DNA of 34,595 nucleotides from Fusobacteriaceae bacterium. Lineage in GTDB: Bacteria; Fusobacteriota; Fusobacteriia; Fusobacteriales; Fusobacteriaceae. The stretch lies in NCBI GenBank assembly GCA_017988045.1, contig JAGNSM010000006.1, positions 1 to 34,595 on the forward strand, read 5' to 3'. The position numbers and the translations under genes were made by a program. The first letter of the stretch is position 1. Each line of letters opens with the position of its first letter. The notes beneath the pieces are model-generated. The model saw only the letters and a list, made by a program, of their open reading frames with translations. It was not told the DNA's origin and ran no database searches. Shown here piece after piece: positions 9,034 to 17,258 of this stretch.

Positions 9034-9062
9034 TTGCATTTTTTTGATTTCTTTGATAAACT
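9034..9062 (+). promoter_or_regulatory. Promoter of the helicase gene
   Basis: TTGCAT, a 17-base spacer, then TAAACT, followed by an AAGGAGG ribosome site before the ATG at 9090. It is back to back with the divergent promoter at 8990-9018. Confidence 0.45.
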
Positions 9063-9089
9063 ATAGGGGTTAATTTTAAGGAGGTAGTC

Positions 9090-10610
9090 ATGTCTTGGAC
9101 TCAGGAACAAAAATCTGTGATTAAGTGTACAGATCCGCTTATTGTTGTAAATGCTTGTGCTGGTTCAGGAAAAACAGCTACACTTTTAGGTGTAATGAGA
9201 GCAAATCCTAATAAGAAAATTTTATATATAGTATTTAATAGTTCTATGAAAAAAGAAGCAGAGGAAAAAGTCAGAAAATATGGATTTCATCATGTAGATA
9301 TAAAAACTTCTCATGGACTGGCTTATAAACATTTTGGAAGAATGAATGTACTTGGAAATGTAAGCTACATAGATATTGCAGAAGCATTTTCTTGGGGAGA
9401 TAGTCCTCAAAGAAGAGGATATTTGCGTATACTTTATTCATACTATAAAAAATATTTGCAATCGTCAGTATTGTCTATATCAGAATTTTGTGAAACGCAT
9501 AAGGAAGATATGATTCATAAGTTGAAAACTTATATTAAGAATGCATCTATTGAAGAAGCAGTTAAAAATCTTAATAAAATATGGGAAGGAATGGAAAATG
9601 GGAAAATAAAAATGACCCATGATTATTACCTAAAATATTTTGCAATAAGTAATAAAATAGAAAGTTTGTATGATATAGTTCTTCTTGACGAGGCTCAAGA
9701 TACCAATGAAATCATGCTTAGTATAATGGAGAAAAAATTTCCTAGAGCAAGAAGAATTATAGTTGGCGACCATAATCAAGCAATCTATGCTTGGCGTGGA
9801 GCTATAAATGCTATGGATTTCTTTGCTAAACTAGATGGTTCTACAAAATTGTCTTTGACAAACTCTTTTAGAGTGGGAGAAAAAACAGCAGGTTTGGCTA
9901 ATTTTGTTATAAATGCAAAAAGAGAATTATTCTTAGAAATGAAAGGTTTAAATGATAAACAAGCCTTGTCCAAGAAAATATCAAGAACAGAACCATTTAC
10001 TTATCTTGCTAGAACTAATGCAACTTTATTTGAATATGGAGTAAATAATATGAATAAGAAACTTCATTTTAATAACAATGTTAGTTTCAAAATATTAGAA
10101 GAAGTTTATGAACTTTTTGTTGGAAATATAAGAGGTGTAGAAGACCCGAGGTTAAAGATGTTTAGTACTTTTGATTCTCTAAAATTTCATATGGATGAAG
10201 ATGGGGTAGAAGAAACAGAGATAAAAATTGCAGTAAATGTTGTTGATAAATACCGTGAGACAACAAAATCACATCTTGAAAAACTGAAAAAAAATCTTTC
10301 GAGCAAGGAAGAGTGTGATGTTCTTTTAAGTACTGTTCATGCTTCAAAAGGTCTTGAATATGAAAAAGTTATTTTGGCAGACGATTTTGTAGATATAGAA
10401 AAAATATCTGAAAAGATTAATTTTATAGAAAACAAAATTCATACAGCATCTGATAGCCCAGAAAAATTAAAGCAATTTAGAGAAAAACATAAAGACTTGT
10501 TTAATTGGTTTAAAGAGGAATGTAACATACTTTATGTAGCGTTAACTCGTTCTTTTGGAGAAATAGAACTGAATAAAAGTTTATCAGAAATTTCTTCTAA
10601 TAAATATTAA
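9090..10610 (+). CDS. FBH1-like superfamily 1 (UvrD/Rep-type) DNA helicase
   Basis: 506 residues. SF1A motifs in order: Q-motif WTQEQ (3-7), Walker A ACAGSGKT (22-29), motif Ia region FNSSMKKEAEEK and TSHGLAY, Walker B LLDEAQD (198-204), motif III GDHNQAIYAWRGA (226-238), motif IV region TYLARTN, motif V STVHASKGLEYEKVILADDF (about 415-434), and motif VI LYVALTRS (481-488). The spacing and the TSHGLAYKHFG segment match the short FBH1 (F-box helicase 1-like) branch rather than PcrA/UvrD, which are about 200 residues longer and have larger 1B/2B insertions. An ATP-dependent 3'-5' DNA helicase acting in recombination or repair is inferred. AAGGAGG precedes the ATG. It is followed by a small gene with the same orientation. 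Confidence 0.88.
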   Translation: MSWTQEQKSVIKCTDPLIVVNACAGSGKTATLLGVMRANPNKKILYIVFNSSMKKEAEEKVRKYGFHHVDIKTSHGLAYKHFGRMNVLGNVSYIDIAEAFSWGDSPQRRGYLRILYSYYKKYLQSSVLSISEFCETHKEDMIHKLKTYIKNASIEEAVKNLNKIWEGMENGKIKMTHDYYLKYFAISNKIESLYDIVLLDEAQDTNEIMLSIMEKKFPRARRIIVGDHNQAIYAWRGAINAMDFFAKLDGSTKLSLTNSFRVGEKTAGLANFVINAKRELFLEMKGLNDKQALSKKISRTEPFTYLARTNATLFEYGVNNMNKKLHFNNNVSFKILEEVYELFVGNIRGVEDPRLKMFSTFDSLKFHMDEDGVEETEIKIAVNVVDKYRETTKSHLEKLKKNLSSKEECDVLLSTVHASKGLEYEKVILADDFVDIEKISEKINFIENKIHTASDSPEKLKQFREKHKDLFNWFKEECNILYVALTRSFGEIELNKSLSEISSNKY

Positions 10611-10670
10611 AGGATTTTTTGGTATTAGTGGTAAAACTTTTAAAAGAATATCTTTTAAGGGAGGTTTATC

Positions 10671-10949
10671 ATGTCTAGAAGGTCTATTGAAGATTTAAAA
10701 TTTCAGTTAGAAGCTATAAGAGAAAGAAAAGTTAAAGAGAAAAAGATTTTTATTTCTTTGGATAAAGAAAAGTACAACAGATTTCTGACAGCGATAGTTT
10801 TGTCTAACAAAAAAGATGAAGAAATGGAAAAAACTTATAAGAAAATTGTCAATAAAATGGTAGATGATTTTATAGAATCTGTAGATTTTTATGATTTGAC
10901 AGAAAAAGATATAAATACTATTGCAGAAATGTTTGATGAAATAGTTTAG
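10671..10949 (+). CDS. Small protein, possible ribbon-helix-helix type
   Basis: 92 residues, highly charged, no signal or membrane segment. A basic N-terminal helix (SRRSIEDLKFQLEAIRERKVKEKK) leads to a strand-like KIFISLD, a helix KEKYNRFLTAIVLS, a polar turn, and a second helix KTYKKIVNKMVDDFIESV. That strand-helix-helix order is that of ribbon-helix-helix DNA binders, but this is only a shape argument; no family was recognised. AAGGGAGG precedes the ATG. It lies 60 bases after the helicase and shares its direction, with a terminator straight after, so co-transcription is likely and a helicase accessory role is possible. Confidence 0.6.
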   Translation: MSRRSIEDLKFQLEAIRERKVKEKKIFISLDKEKYNRFLTAIVLSNKKDEEMEKTYKKIVNKMVDDFIESVDFYDLTEKDINTIAEMFDEIV

Positions 10950-10972
10950 GATAGCTTTGCTATCCTATTTTA
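10948..10972 (+). terminator. Intrinsic terminator after the small helicase-linked gene
   Basis: 8-bp perfect stem AGGATAGC/GCTATCCT with loop TTT, beginning inside the stop codon of the 10671-10949 gene, followed by ATTTTATTTATT. Confidence 0.75.
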
Positions 10973-11042
10973 TTTATTAGAAATAATCAAAGAAATTAAG
11001 TAATAAAAATATAAAAAAATTTATTTTATATTAACAAGAGGA

Positions 11043-11071
11043 TTGCAAATAGCTATAAATAAGGGTATAAT
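11043..11071 (+). promoter_or_regulatory. Promoter of the membrane diguanylate cyclase gene
   Basis: TTGCAA, a 17-base spacer, then a perfect TATAAT, 39 bases before the ATG at 11111. Confidence 0.75.
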
Positions 11072-11110
11072 TAAGTGTTATAAAATTTTACAAGATTGGG
11101 TGGAAGTATT

Positions 11111-12241
11111 ATGAATGAATTTTTTGTAGTAGATATAAATATTGTAGCAGGGATTCTGTTAAGTATAATTATTTATATTGCATATAAAACTCTTGATAAA
11201 ACGGATAAAGTAAATAGAATATTTTTGACATTATCATTTTTGGTGGTACTTGAAATGTTTTTAGAAACATTTGTATGTTTTATAGATGGAATAAGAGGAT
11301 ATTTTTTAAAAAGTATTTATTATTTTTCATGTTTTGCCATATTTATAATGGCGCCTTTTCTAAGTTATTTATGGTTTACATTTATCAAATATTGGGTTTC
11401 ACCCAGTAAAAAAGAGATTTTTCATAGAAGTATTTTTTCAGGTTTACCTATACTATTAAACTTTTTTTTAGTGGTAACTTCAATGAATAATGGGAATGTA
11501 TTTTATATAGATTCAGAAAATATTTATCATAGAGGACCTTTGTTTTTATTAACGGTATTAATATCATACACATATTTGTTTTTAGGTTGCTTTTGGGTAA
11601 TTTCTCATAGAAAAAAAATATTAAAAGGAGAACTACTCCCATTTTTAACTTTTGGTTTTTTCCCATTATTGGGAGGGATGATTCAAGTTTTATTTTATAA
11701 AATTTTATTAATATGGAGTAGTGCAGCGTTTTCGTTAGTTATAGTTTATATATTTTTGCAAAAAAGAATGGTTCATTTAGATTATTTAACAGGGGCTTGG
11801 ACGAGAGAATCATTTTTCGGATATTTTCATCAAAGATATGAAGAAAGTCATGGAGAGGTTCCCATGATATTTGTAGATATAGATAATTTGAAAACAATAA
11901 ATGATGAATTTGGGCATATTGAAGGAGATTTTGCCATAAAAAAAGCTGTTTATATAATAAAAAATAGTCTGAGAAAAACAGATATTATAACAAGGTATGG
12001 TGGGGATGAATTCCTAATAACATTAGATATAGAAAAAGCTAAGGATGTTGAGAGGATTCTGGAAAGAATTAACAGAAGTTTTGAAAAATATAATAGATAC
12101 TCAAATAAAAAATATGAATTATCTGTAACTTTTGGACACGGAACTTATAGTAAAAACTATGAAACTTTAGAGAAGTTTATTAGTGTTATTGATAATAAAA
12201 TGTATGAAAATAAAAGAATAAAAAAAGTAGTATTTGAATAA
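11111..12241 (+). CDS. Membrane-anchored diguanylate cyclase (GGDEF)
   Basis: 376 residues. Six to seven hydrophobic segments fill residues 1-215, beginning FVVDINIVAGILLSIIIYIAY, followed by a cytoplasmic GGDEF domain from about 220 (LTGAWTRESFF). The domain is expected to be active: the metal-binding IFVDIDNLKTINDEFGH is intact and GGDEF is at 297-301 within RYGGDEF. The inhibitory I-site RKTD is at 288-291, exactly five residues ahead, so product feedback inhibition is likely. It synthesises c-di-GMP from two GTP. No EAL partner is in the window, but a PilZ protein and a second cyclase lie 10-13 kb away. I chose the ATG with GGTGG upstream; an in-frame TTG five codons earlier lies before that site. 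Confidence 0.9.
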   Translation: MNEFFVVDINIVAGILLSIIIYIAYKTLDKTDKVNRIFLTLSFLVVLEMFLETFVCFIDGIRGYFLKSIYYFSCFAIFIMAPFLSYLWFTFIKYWVSPSKKEIFHRSIFSGLPILLNFFLVVTSMNNGNVFYIDSENIYHRGPLFLLTVLISYTYLFLGCFWVISHRKKILKGELLPFLTFGFFPLLGGMIQVLFYKILLIWSSAAFSLVIVYIFLQKRMVHLDYLTGAWTRESFFGYFHQRYEESHGEVPMIFVDIDNLKTINDEFGHIEGDFAIKKAVYIIKNSLRKTDIITRYGGDEFLITLDIEKAKDVERILERINRSFEKYNRYSNKKYELSVTFGHGTYSKNYETLEKFISVIDNKMYENKRIKKVVFE

Positions 12242-12242
12242 T

Positions 12243-12268
12243 AAAAGGGCGAAAATTTTCGCCCTTTT
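12243..12268. terminator. Bidirectional intrinsic terminator between the cyclase and purA
   Basis: A perfect 26-base palindrome, AAAAGGGCGAAAA and its complement, with T-runs on both strands, placed between convergent genes. Confidence 0.9.
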
Positions 12269-12271
12269 GTA

Positions 12272-13576
<1,305 letters not shown>

Positions 13577-13580
13577 TTAA

Positions 13581-13644
13581 ATTAGTTAGAATTAAGAAGA
13601 TTTTTTCAATAATTACTAACTACTAATTTCTAATTCTTAATTAG
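13581..13644. repeat. AT-rich degenerate short repeat between hpt and purA
   Basis: The stretch is built from about nine copies of AATTAG/TTAGT-like 6-8 base units on either strand, with inverted pairing (TTAGTTAGAATTAAG against CTTAATTAG-like units). It overlaps the last codons of hpt. Such units make it a possible mRNA stem between the two genes. No function assigned. Confidence 0.5.
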
Positions 13645-14170
13645 TTTGCACGACTTTTCCAATAAATTTAAGGTTTCTATGTTTTTCAGCATAGTCTATA
13701 CCATAACCTACTACAAATTCATCAGGTATTTTAAATCCTATATATTTAACTGCTACTTCTACCTCTCTTCTTTCAGGTTTATCAAGGAGAGTACAGATTT
13801 CTAATGTTTTTGGTTCACGAAGTGATAATATTTCATAAACTTTTTTAAGAGTGTATCCAGTATCGATAATATCTTCTACAATCAAGACATTTTTACCTTT
13901 TATGTCATCTTCAAGGTCTTTTTTTATTTTAACATCTCTTGAGCTTGTCATAGAATTTCCATAGCTTGAAACAGTCATAAAATCAAGTTTTACATCATAA
14001 TCAGATAATTCCCTTGCCAAGTCACTTAGAAAAATTACAGAACCTCGTAGAAGCCCAACAAAAATAAGTTCATCACCTATTTTATAATCTTCCCTAATTT
14101 GTTCAGCTAGTTGGCTTACTTTGGTTTTAATTTCTTCTTCAGAAATTAGAGTTTCAACATTGTATTCCAT
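13637..14170 (-). CDS. hpt: Hypoxanthine (guanine) phosphoribosyltransferase
   Basis: Salvages hypoxanthine (and usually guanine) with PRPP to IMP/GMP. 177 residues, the typical size of bacterial HPRT. The PRPP loop is [13 protein letters not shown] at 95-107 with E99 and D100. LLRGSVIF at 40-47 is the pyrophosphate-binding loop, [15 protein letters not shown] at 68-82 the flexible catalytic loop, and [17 protein letters not shown] at the C-terminal side contacts the base. AGGAGG precedes the ATG at 14170; nine in-frame codons upstream are rejected for lack of a site. It is preceded by an intrinsic terminator 35 bases upstream on its own strand and a leader ORF, so expression likely depends on read-through. 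Confidence 0.95.
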   Translation of the reverse strand: MEYNVETLISEEEIKTKVSQLAEQIREDYKIGDELIFVGLLRGSVIFLSDLARELSDYDVKLDFMTVSSYGNSMTSSRDVKIKKDLEDDIKGKNVLIVEDIIDTGYTLKKVYEILSLREPKTLEICTLLDKPERREVEVAVKYIGFKIPDEFVVGYGIDYAEKHRNLKFIGKVVQTN

Positions 14171-14204
14171 AATTCCTCCTCGTTTAAGATAGTTCAAATT
14201 TGAA

Positions 14205-14247
14205 TAAAAAAAGCCTAAGCTAAACTAAAATTAGTTTACACTTAGGC
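14205..14247 (-). terminator. Intrinsic terminator/attenuator in the hpt leader
   Basis: On the minus strand GCCTAAG, TG, TAAACTAA, TT, TTAGTTTA, G, CTTAGGC, then T7: a two-part 15-bp stem and a strong T-run. It lies 35 bases upstream of the hpt start, inside the transcript from the 14398-14426 promoter. The 5' arm is made of the last five codons of the 44-residue leader ORF. Confidence 0.85.
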
Positions 14248-14365
14248 CAGTGTTTATATAAGATAAATTATAATTATTTTTATTTAAGGGTATACAACAA
14301 AGCCCTGTACTATTTGACGTACAGCTAAACAATATTTTTTCTGTAAATAAGGAAAAAAGCTTCAT
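14231..14365 (-). CDS. 44-residue leader peptide ORF ahead of hpt
   Basis: Too short for routine calling but well supported: a promoter at 14398-14426, AGGAGG at 14371-14376, a 5-base spacer, ATG, 44 codons and TAA. The peptide begins MKLFSLFTEKILF (amphipathic) and continues with a Cys/Ser/Thr/Asn-rich part SCTSNSTGLCCIP (Cys at 15, 23 and 24), then NKNNYNLSYINTG. No family was recognised. The stop codon lies inside the terminator at 14205-14247, so a ribosome reaching it would cover the 5' arm and favour read-through into hpt. Either a translated attenuator leader or a small peptide gene in its own right (a peptide antibiotic precursor is conceivable but not shown). Confidence 0.6.
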   Translation of the reverse strand: MKLFSLFTEKILFSCTSNSTGLCCIPLNKNNYNLSYINTGLSVN

Positions 14366-14397
14366 GTTTGCCTCCTAAATATTTTATCACAAGGCTT

Positions 14398-14426
14398 ATT
14401 TTACCATAAGAATAAGTTATTTGCAA
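14398..14426 (-). promoter_or_regulatory. Promoter of the leader ORF-hpt-purA unit
   Basis: On the minus strand TTGCAA, a 17-base spacer, then TAAAAT, with transcription expected to start about 25 bases ahead of the leader ORF. Confidence 0.75.
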
Positions 14427-14457
14427 GAGTTTTAGAAATTAGTATCTATTTAATTTT

Positions 14458-14796
14458 TTATTCAATATCAAGCTTATAAAGTATCTCTTTTAAAATATTA
14501 TCTTTTATAAAAATATCTTCTTTGTATTTGTAAGAATATAATTCTTCAAACTCATTATTGTCGGGATTAAATTCAACTCCATTAAAAGAAAATCCCAAAA
14601 TATTCAGAATAATTTTCTTTTTATCTTCGGTTTCTTTGATATTACATGTAATAGTTTGATTTTTAAAGTCAGAGTTTTTAATAAAATTAGAATACTCTTC
14701 ACTTGTTATATCAAAATTTTTATTTTCTAAGATATTAAGATTGAAGTTATCGCTGATTTCTAGATATATATGCCCATTTTTTTCTATTTTATTCAT
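14458..14796 (-). CDS. Hypothetical protein
   Basis: 112 residues, acidic, rich in Asn, Lys and Glu, no signal peptide or membrane segment. Predicted mostly beta in the first half (GHIYLEISDNF, TITCNIKETEDKKKIILNILGFSFNGVEF) with a C-terminal helix (FIKDNILKEILYKLDIE). No family recognised. Its ATG lies one base after the SDR stop, so the two are co-transcribed and probably translationally coupled; its ribosome site would be within the SDR's last codons, where no strong AGGAGG is seen. Confidence 0.65.
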   Translation of the reverse strand: MNKIEKNGHIYLEISDNFNLNILENKNFDITSEEYSNFIKNSDFKNQTITCNIKETEDKKKIILNILGFSFNGVEFNPDNNEFEELYSYKYKEDIFIKDNILKEILYKLDIE

Positions 14797-14797
14797 A

Positions 14798-15553
14798 CTA
14801 ATTCCCTACTTTCTTTTGAGTTTTTGCTAAAAAATAAGCTAGAATTCTTTTGTTGAAAAATCGACTAATAAAAATAAGTAGTTTATTATAAGTCCCGTAG
14901 ATTACAAAAGGTTTATTTGATTGTTCACCGTTATAAAAATATCGTGCAACTTCCTCTGCAGTAGGGATATAACCTCGTAAGGCACTACTTTTGGGTCTTT
15001 TAGCAACTTGTTGAAACTCTGTTTGGGTTTCTCCAGGGCAGAAAAGAGATATATTTATGTTGCTGTACTCTCTTTGGATAGCAAGAGTAAAGTCTACAAT
15101 AAAGCTTTTTGTGGCACTATAAATAGCCATTAGTGGAACAGGCTGAAATCCTGCGGTAGAAGCAATGTTTATAATTTTACTGCCACTTTTCATACTTTTA
15201 GCAAAAAATTTAGTTAGAATAATTGGTGTCAAAATATTTAAATTTATCATTGAGATGTCAGTTTCTAAATTATAAGAATCAAATTTACCATATTGCCCAA
15301 GGCCAGCATTGTTTATGAGTACATCAATGTTTTTATATTTTAATGATAAAATTTCTAGATTTTCTTTTTTTGATAAATCCATAACTTCTATTATTACAGA
15401 AATTGAATGTTTTTTCTCTAATTCTTCTTTTAAATCTTTTAATTTTTCTTCTCTTCTAGCAACAAGAACAAGATTATGAGAATTTTCTGCATAAATTTTG
15501 GCTAAAGCACATCCTATTCCACTACTTGCACCTGTTATAAGTATTGTTTTCAT
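14798..15553 (-). CDS. Short-chain dehydrogenase/reductase
   Basis: 251-residue classical SDR oxidoreductase. The Rossmann nucleotide motif is TGASSGIG at 7-14, NNAG at 81-84, and the catalytic triad is S132 (in NIASTAG), Y145 and K149 (YSATK). The R33-R34 pair after the second strand (VARREEK) suggests NADP(H) rather than NAD(H). The C-terminal PTAEEVARYFYNGEQSNKPFV and the following basic hydrophobic tail are as in YqjQ/DltE-like SDRs of unknown substrate. AGGTGA at 15559-15564 lies ahead of the ATG at 15553; the GTG three codons upstream overlaps it. Coupled to the following hypothetical gene. Substrate unknown. Confidence 0.88.
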   Translation of the reverse strand: MKTILITGASSGIGCALAKIYAENSHNLVLVARREEKLKDLKEELEKKHSISVIIEVMDLSKKENLEILSLKYKNIDVLINNAGLGQYGKFDSYNLETDISMINLNILTPIILTKFFAKSMKSGSKIINIASTAGFQPVPLMAIYSATKSFIVDFTLAIQREYSNINISLFCPGETQTEFQQVAKRPKSSALRGYIPTAEEVARYFYNGEQSNKPFVIYGTYNKLLIFISRFFNKRILAYFLAKTQKKVGN

Positions 15554-15652
15554 AGTTATCACCTGCTACTATTATAGCTTTATTTTTGACAAAATAGAAG
15601 GGAATAATTAGTTTTAGAGTATACTATTATATATGGAATGAGGGTGGTGTAC

Positions 15653-16318
15653 ATGAAGATATTTATTGACATTGATGGAGTATTGTGGAATACAGCAAAA
15701 AGTATAGTAACCCTATATAATAAGAAATATAGTCACAATGGTAAGTGGGAAGAGGCAATGGAATGGAATTTTAGTCCAGCGATTCCTCAAGGAACTTCAG
15801 AAAAAATTATTGATGAACTTTTTGCTAGTCACGAAATCTATAAAGGAAATCATACGGTAGAAGGAGCAGTTGAATACATAAATAAACTTAATACAGAGTT
15901 TGATAATGTTTACTTTTGTACTGTAGGAAAAAATATCAATAACTCACAGAAATTAAAAATGTTAAAAAGATTAGTACCTACAGTAAAAGTCATAACAATT
16001 AGTTTTCCAGAAGAAGTTTTTGCAGATAAATCAATGATAAATATGGAGGGTTCTATTTTTATAGATGACCATTCAAAAAATTTGAGCAGTTCCAATGCAA
16101 AATATAAAATATTGTTTGAACCTTACGGAGAAAAAAACTGGAATAAGGGATATGAAGGGATAAGATTAAAATCTTGGGAGGAAGTTTATAATTTTGTAAG
16201 AACTCTTCATATCATTGAAGAAAAGGTTCTTGGAGAATATTTAGATTTGATAAAAAATCAAGATAAAAATGCAGGAAATAGTATTTTGGAAGAGATATCA
16301 AAGATAAGTAAAAAATAA
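15653..16318 (+). CDS. 5'(3')-deoxyribonucleotidase-like HAD phosphatase (NT5C family)
   Basis: 221 residues of the HAD superfamily. DIDGVLWNT carries the nucleophile D6 and acid D8, and FIDDHSKNL with D138-D139 gives the magnesium-binding pair. The cap region has EEAMEWNFSP typical of NT5C proteins. Family members dephosphorylate (deoxy)nucleoside monophosphates; substrate here is not proven. An in-frame ATG five codons upstream is rejected because the GAGGGTGG ribosome site lies between the two. The C-terminal ~40 residues form a long charged helix. It stands alone, facing away from the SDR gene, with a terminator after it. A TATACT -10-like element is at 15620 but no good -35. Confidence 0.78.
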   Translation: MKIFIDIDGVLWNTAKSIVTLYNKKYSHNGKWEEAMEWNFSPAIPQGTSEKIIDELFASHEIYKGNHTVEGAVEYINKLNTEFDNVYFCTVGKNINNSQKLKMLKRLVPTVKVITISFPEEVFADKSMINMEGSIFIDDHSKNLSSSNAKYKILFEPYGEKNWNKGYEGIRLKSWEEVYNFVRTLHIIEEKVLGEYLDLIKNQDKNAGNSILEEISKISKK

Positions 16319-16371
16319 TACGCAGTCACTTAAATTTTGTAATTATTAGGAGATATATAGCTAGAATATCA

Positions 16372-16426
16372 AATATTGCCATTTAGAATAGGATAAATAG
16401 TGTTTCTAAATGACAATATTTTTTAT
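16372..16426. terminator. Intrinsic terminator between convergent NT5C and mntP
   Basis: AATATTG-CC-ATTTAGAA pairs with TTCTAAAT-GA-CAATATT (15 bp with a 2-base internal mismatch), then TTTTT. It is strongest for the plus-strand gene and can act weakly on the minus strand. Confidence 0.75.
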
Positions 16427-16433
16427 TAGCTTT

Positions 16434-16985
16434 TTAGAAAATTAGAGTTTTAAAAGCTATTAATATTAAAATACCTCCACCAAAATATTCAGCTTTAGTA
16501 TTGATATGTTTACCGATTTTGCTTCCTAGACAGACTCCTGAGAAGGAAATGATAAAAGTAATTAATCCAATTACAGTAATTGATTTAAAAATATTTATAT
16601 TTTGTAGCAGAGAAAAAGAAAAACCTATAGCCAAAGCATCAATACTTGTAGCAACTCCAAGCATAATCAAATCTCCACTTAATTTACAAATACCTTTTTT
16701 TTCACACAAATCACTTTCATAAGCTTCGTAAAGCATTTTACAGCCAATTCCTAAAAGTAGAATAAAAGATACAATACGACTATATTTGCTTATAAATTCT
16801 GAAAAAAGAGAACCAGCATACCAACCGAGAAGTGGCATAAAGGCCTGAAAAGCTCCAAATAATAATCCTACAATCAAACCATATTTTATAGATTGACGTT
16901 TGAGAGCTATTCCCTCTGAAAGGCTCACAGCAAAAGCATCCATAGCAAGACCGATTGATATTGCTATTAGGGTAAAGTTATTCAT
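16434..16985 (-). CDS. mntP: Manganese efflux pump MntP
   Basis: 183 residues and six membrane segments, the size of E. coli MntP. Two inverted halves each carry the family Asp motif: GLAMDAFAVS with D16, and ATSIDALAIG with D116, both in transmembrane helices thought to pass Mn2+. It exports excess manganese. The ATG at 16985 follows GGAGG; the extra 13 codons of the longer frame precede this site and are rejected. Its 5' leader of about 130 bases holds a promoter and a strong terminator, so attenuation is likely. Confidence 0.92.
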   Translation of the reverse strand: MNNFTLIAISIGLAMDAFAVSLSEGIALKRQSIKYGLIVGLLFGAFQAFMPLLGWYAGSLFSEFISKYSRIVSFILLLGIGCKMLYEAYESDLCEKKGICKLSGDLIMLGVATSIDALAIGFSFSLLQNINIFKSITVIGLITFIISFSGVCLGSKIGKHINTKAEYFGGGILILIAFKTLIF

Positions 16986-17022
16986 AAAAACCTCCAAGTG
17001 TATTAAATATTTTAAATTTCTC

Positions 17023-17074
17023 AAAAAAGACTTTTAATATGATTTTTAAGCCTAAAAGTCATATTAAAAGTCTT
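17023..17074 (-). terminator. Intrinsic terminator/attenuator in the mntP leader
   Basis: On the minus strand a perfect 16-bp stem, AAGACTTTTAATATGA with its complement (17059-17074 with 17027-17042), followed by TTTTTT overlapping the stem end and GAG. It lies 38 bases upstream of the mntP ATG. No minus-strand gene lies upstream that it could terminate, so it must act in the mntP leader. Confidence 0.8.
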
Positions 17075-17124
17075 GGCTAGCAGATATTAAGTAGTAAAAA
17101 ATTTATTCTAGAAAATATCACTTG

Positions 17125-17153
17125 ATTTTACAGGAAAGCATAAAAATGGTCAA
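17125..17153 (-). promoter_or_regulatory. Promoter of the mntP leader
   Basis: On the minus strand TTGACC, a 17-base spacer, then TAAAAT. Transcription would start near 17118; the 17106-17113 palindrome TTCTAGAA lies just inside the transcript. The leader before the terminator is only about 45 bases. Confidence 0.7.
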
Positions 17154-17207
17154 GAATAAATTTATTCGGTATTTATTAAAATGTTTGGAATTAGTTTTTT
17201 AAAAGAC

Positions 17208-17236
17208 TTGAAGTAATCTATTAAAAATAGTAAAAT
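17208..17236 (+). promoter_or_regulatory. Promoter of the AI-2E transporter-lipoprotein operon
   Basis: TTGAAG, a 17-base spacer, then TAAAAT, 23 bases before the GTG start. Confidence 0.6.
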
Positions 17237-17258
17237 GTTTTAAGAAAGAGGTGGGTTT

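Noticed and set aside
9090-10949. Gabija-type defence pair (GajA-GajB)
   Set aside because: The helicase resembles FBH1-like proteins and the neighbour is a 92-residue protein, not an OLD-type nuclease.
14205-14430. Guanine/adenine riboswitch in front of hpt
   Set aside because: The three-way-junction consensus loops (such as the P2 and P3 kissing loops) are absent; a translated ORF fills the space instead.
15586-15591. Perfect TTGACA ahead of the NT5C gene
   Set aside because: No acceptable -10 hexamer stands 16-18 bases downstream; the nearest TATACT is 28 bases away.
17116-17124. CAAGTG in the mntP leader pairing with CACTTG next to its ribosome site
   Set aside because: The segment lies between the -10 box and the expected start of transcription, so it would not be in the mRNA.
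16986-17130. yybP-ykoY manganese riboswitch in front of mntP
   Set aside because: Expected from gene function, but the leader before the terminator is too short and lacks the known conserved loops, so only the terminator and promoter are reported.
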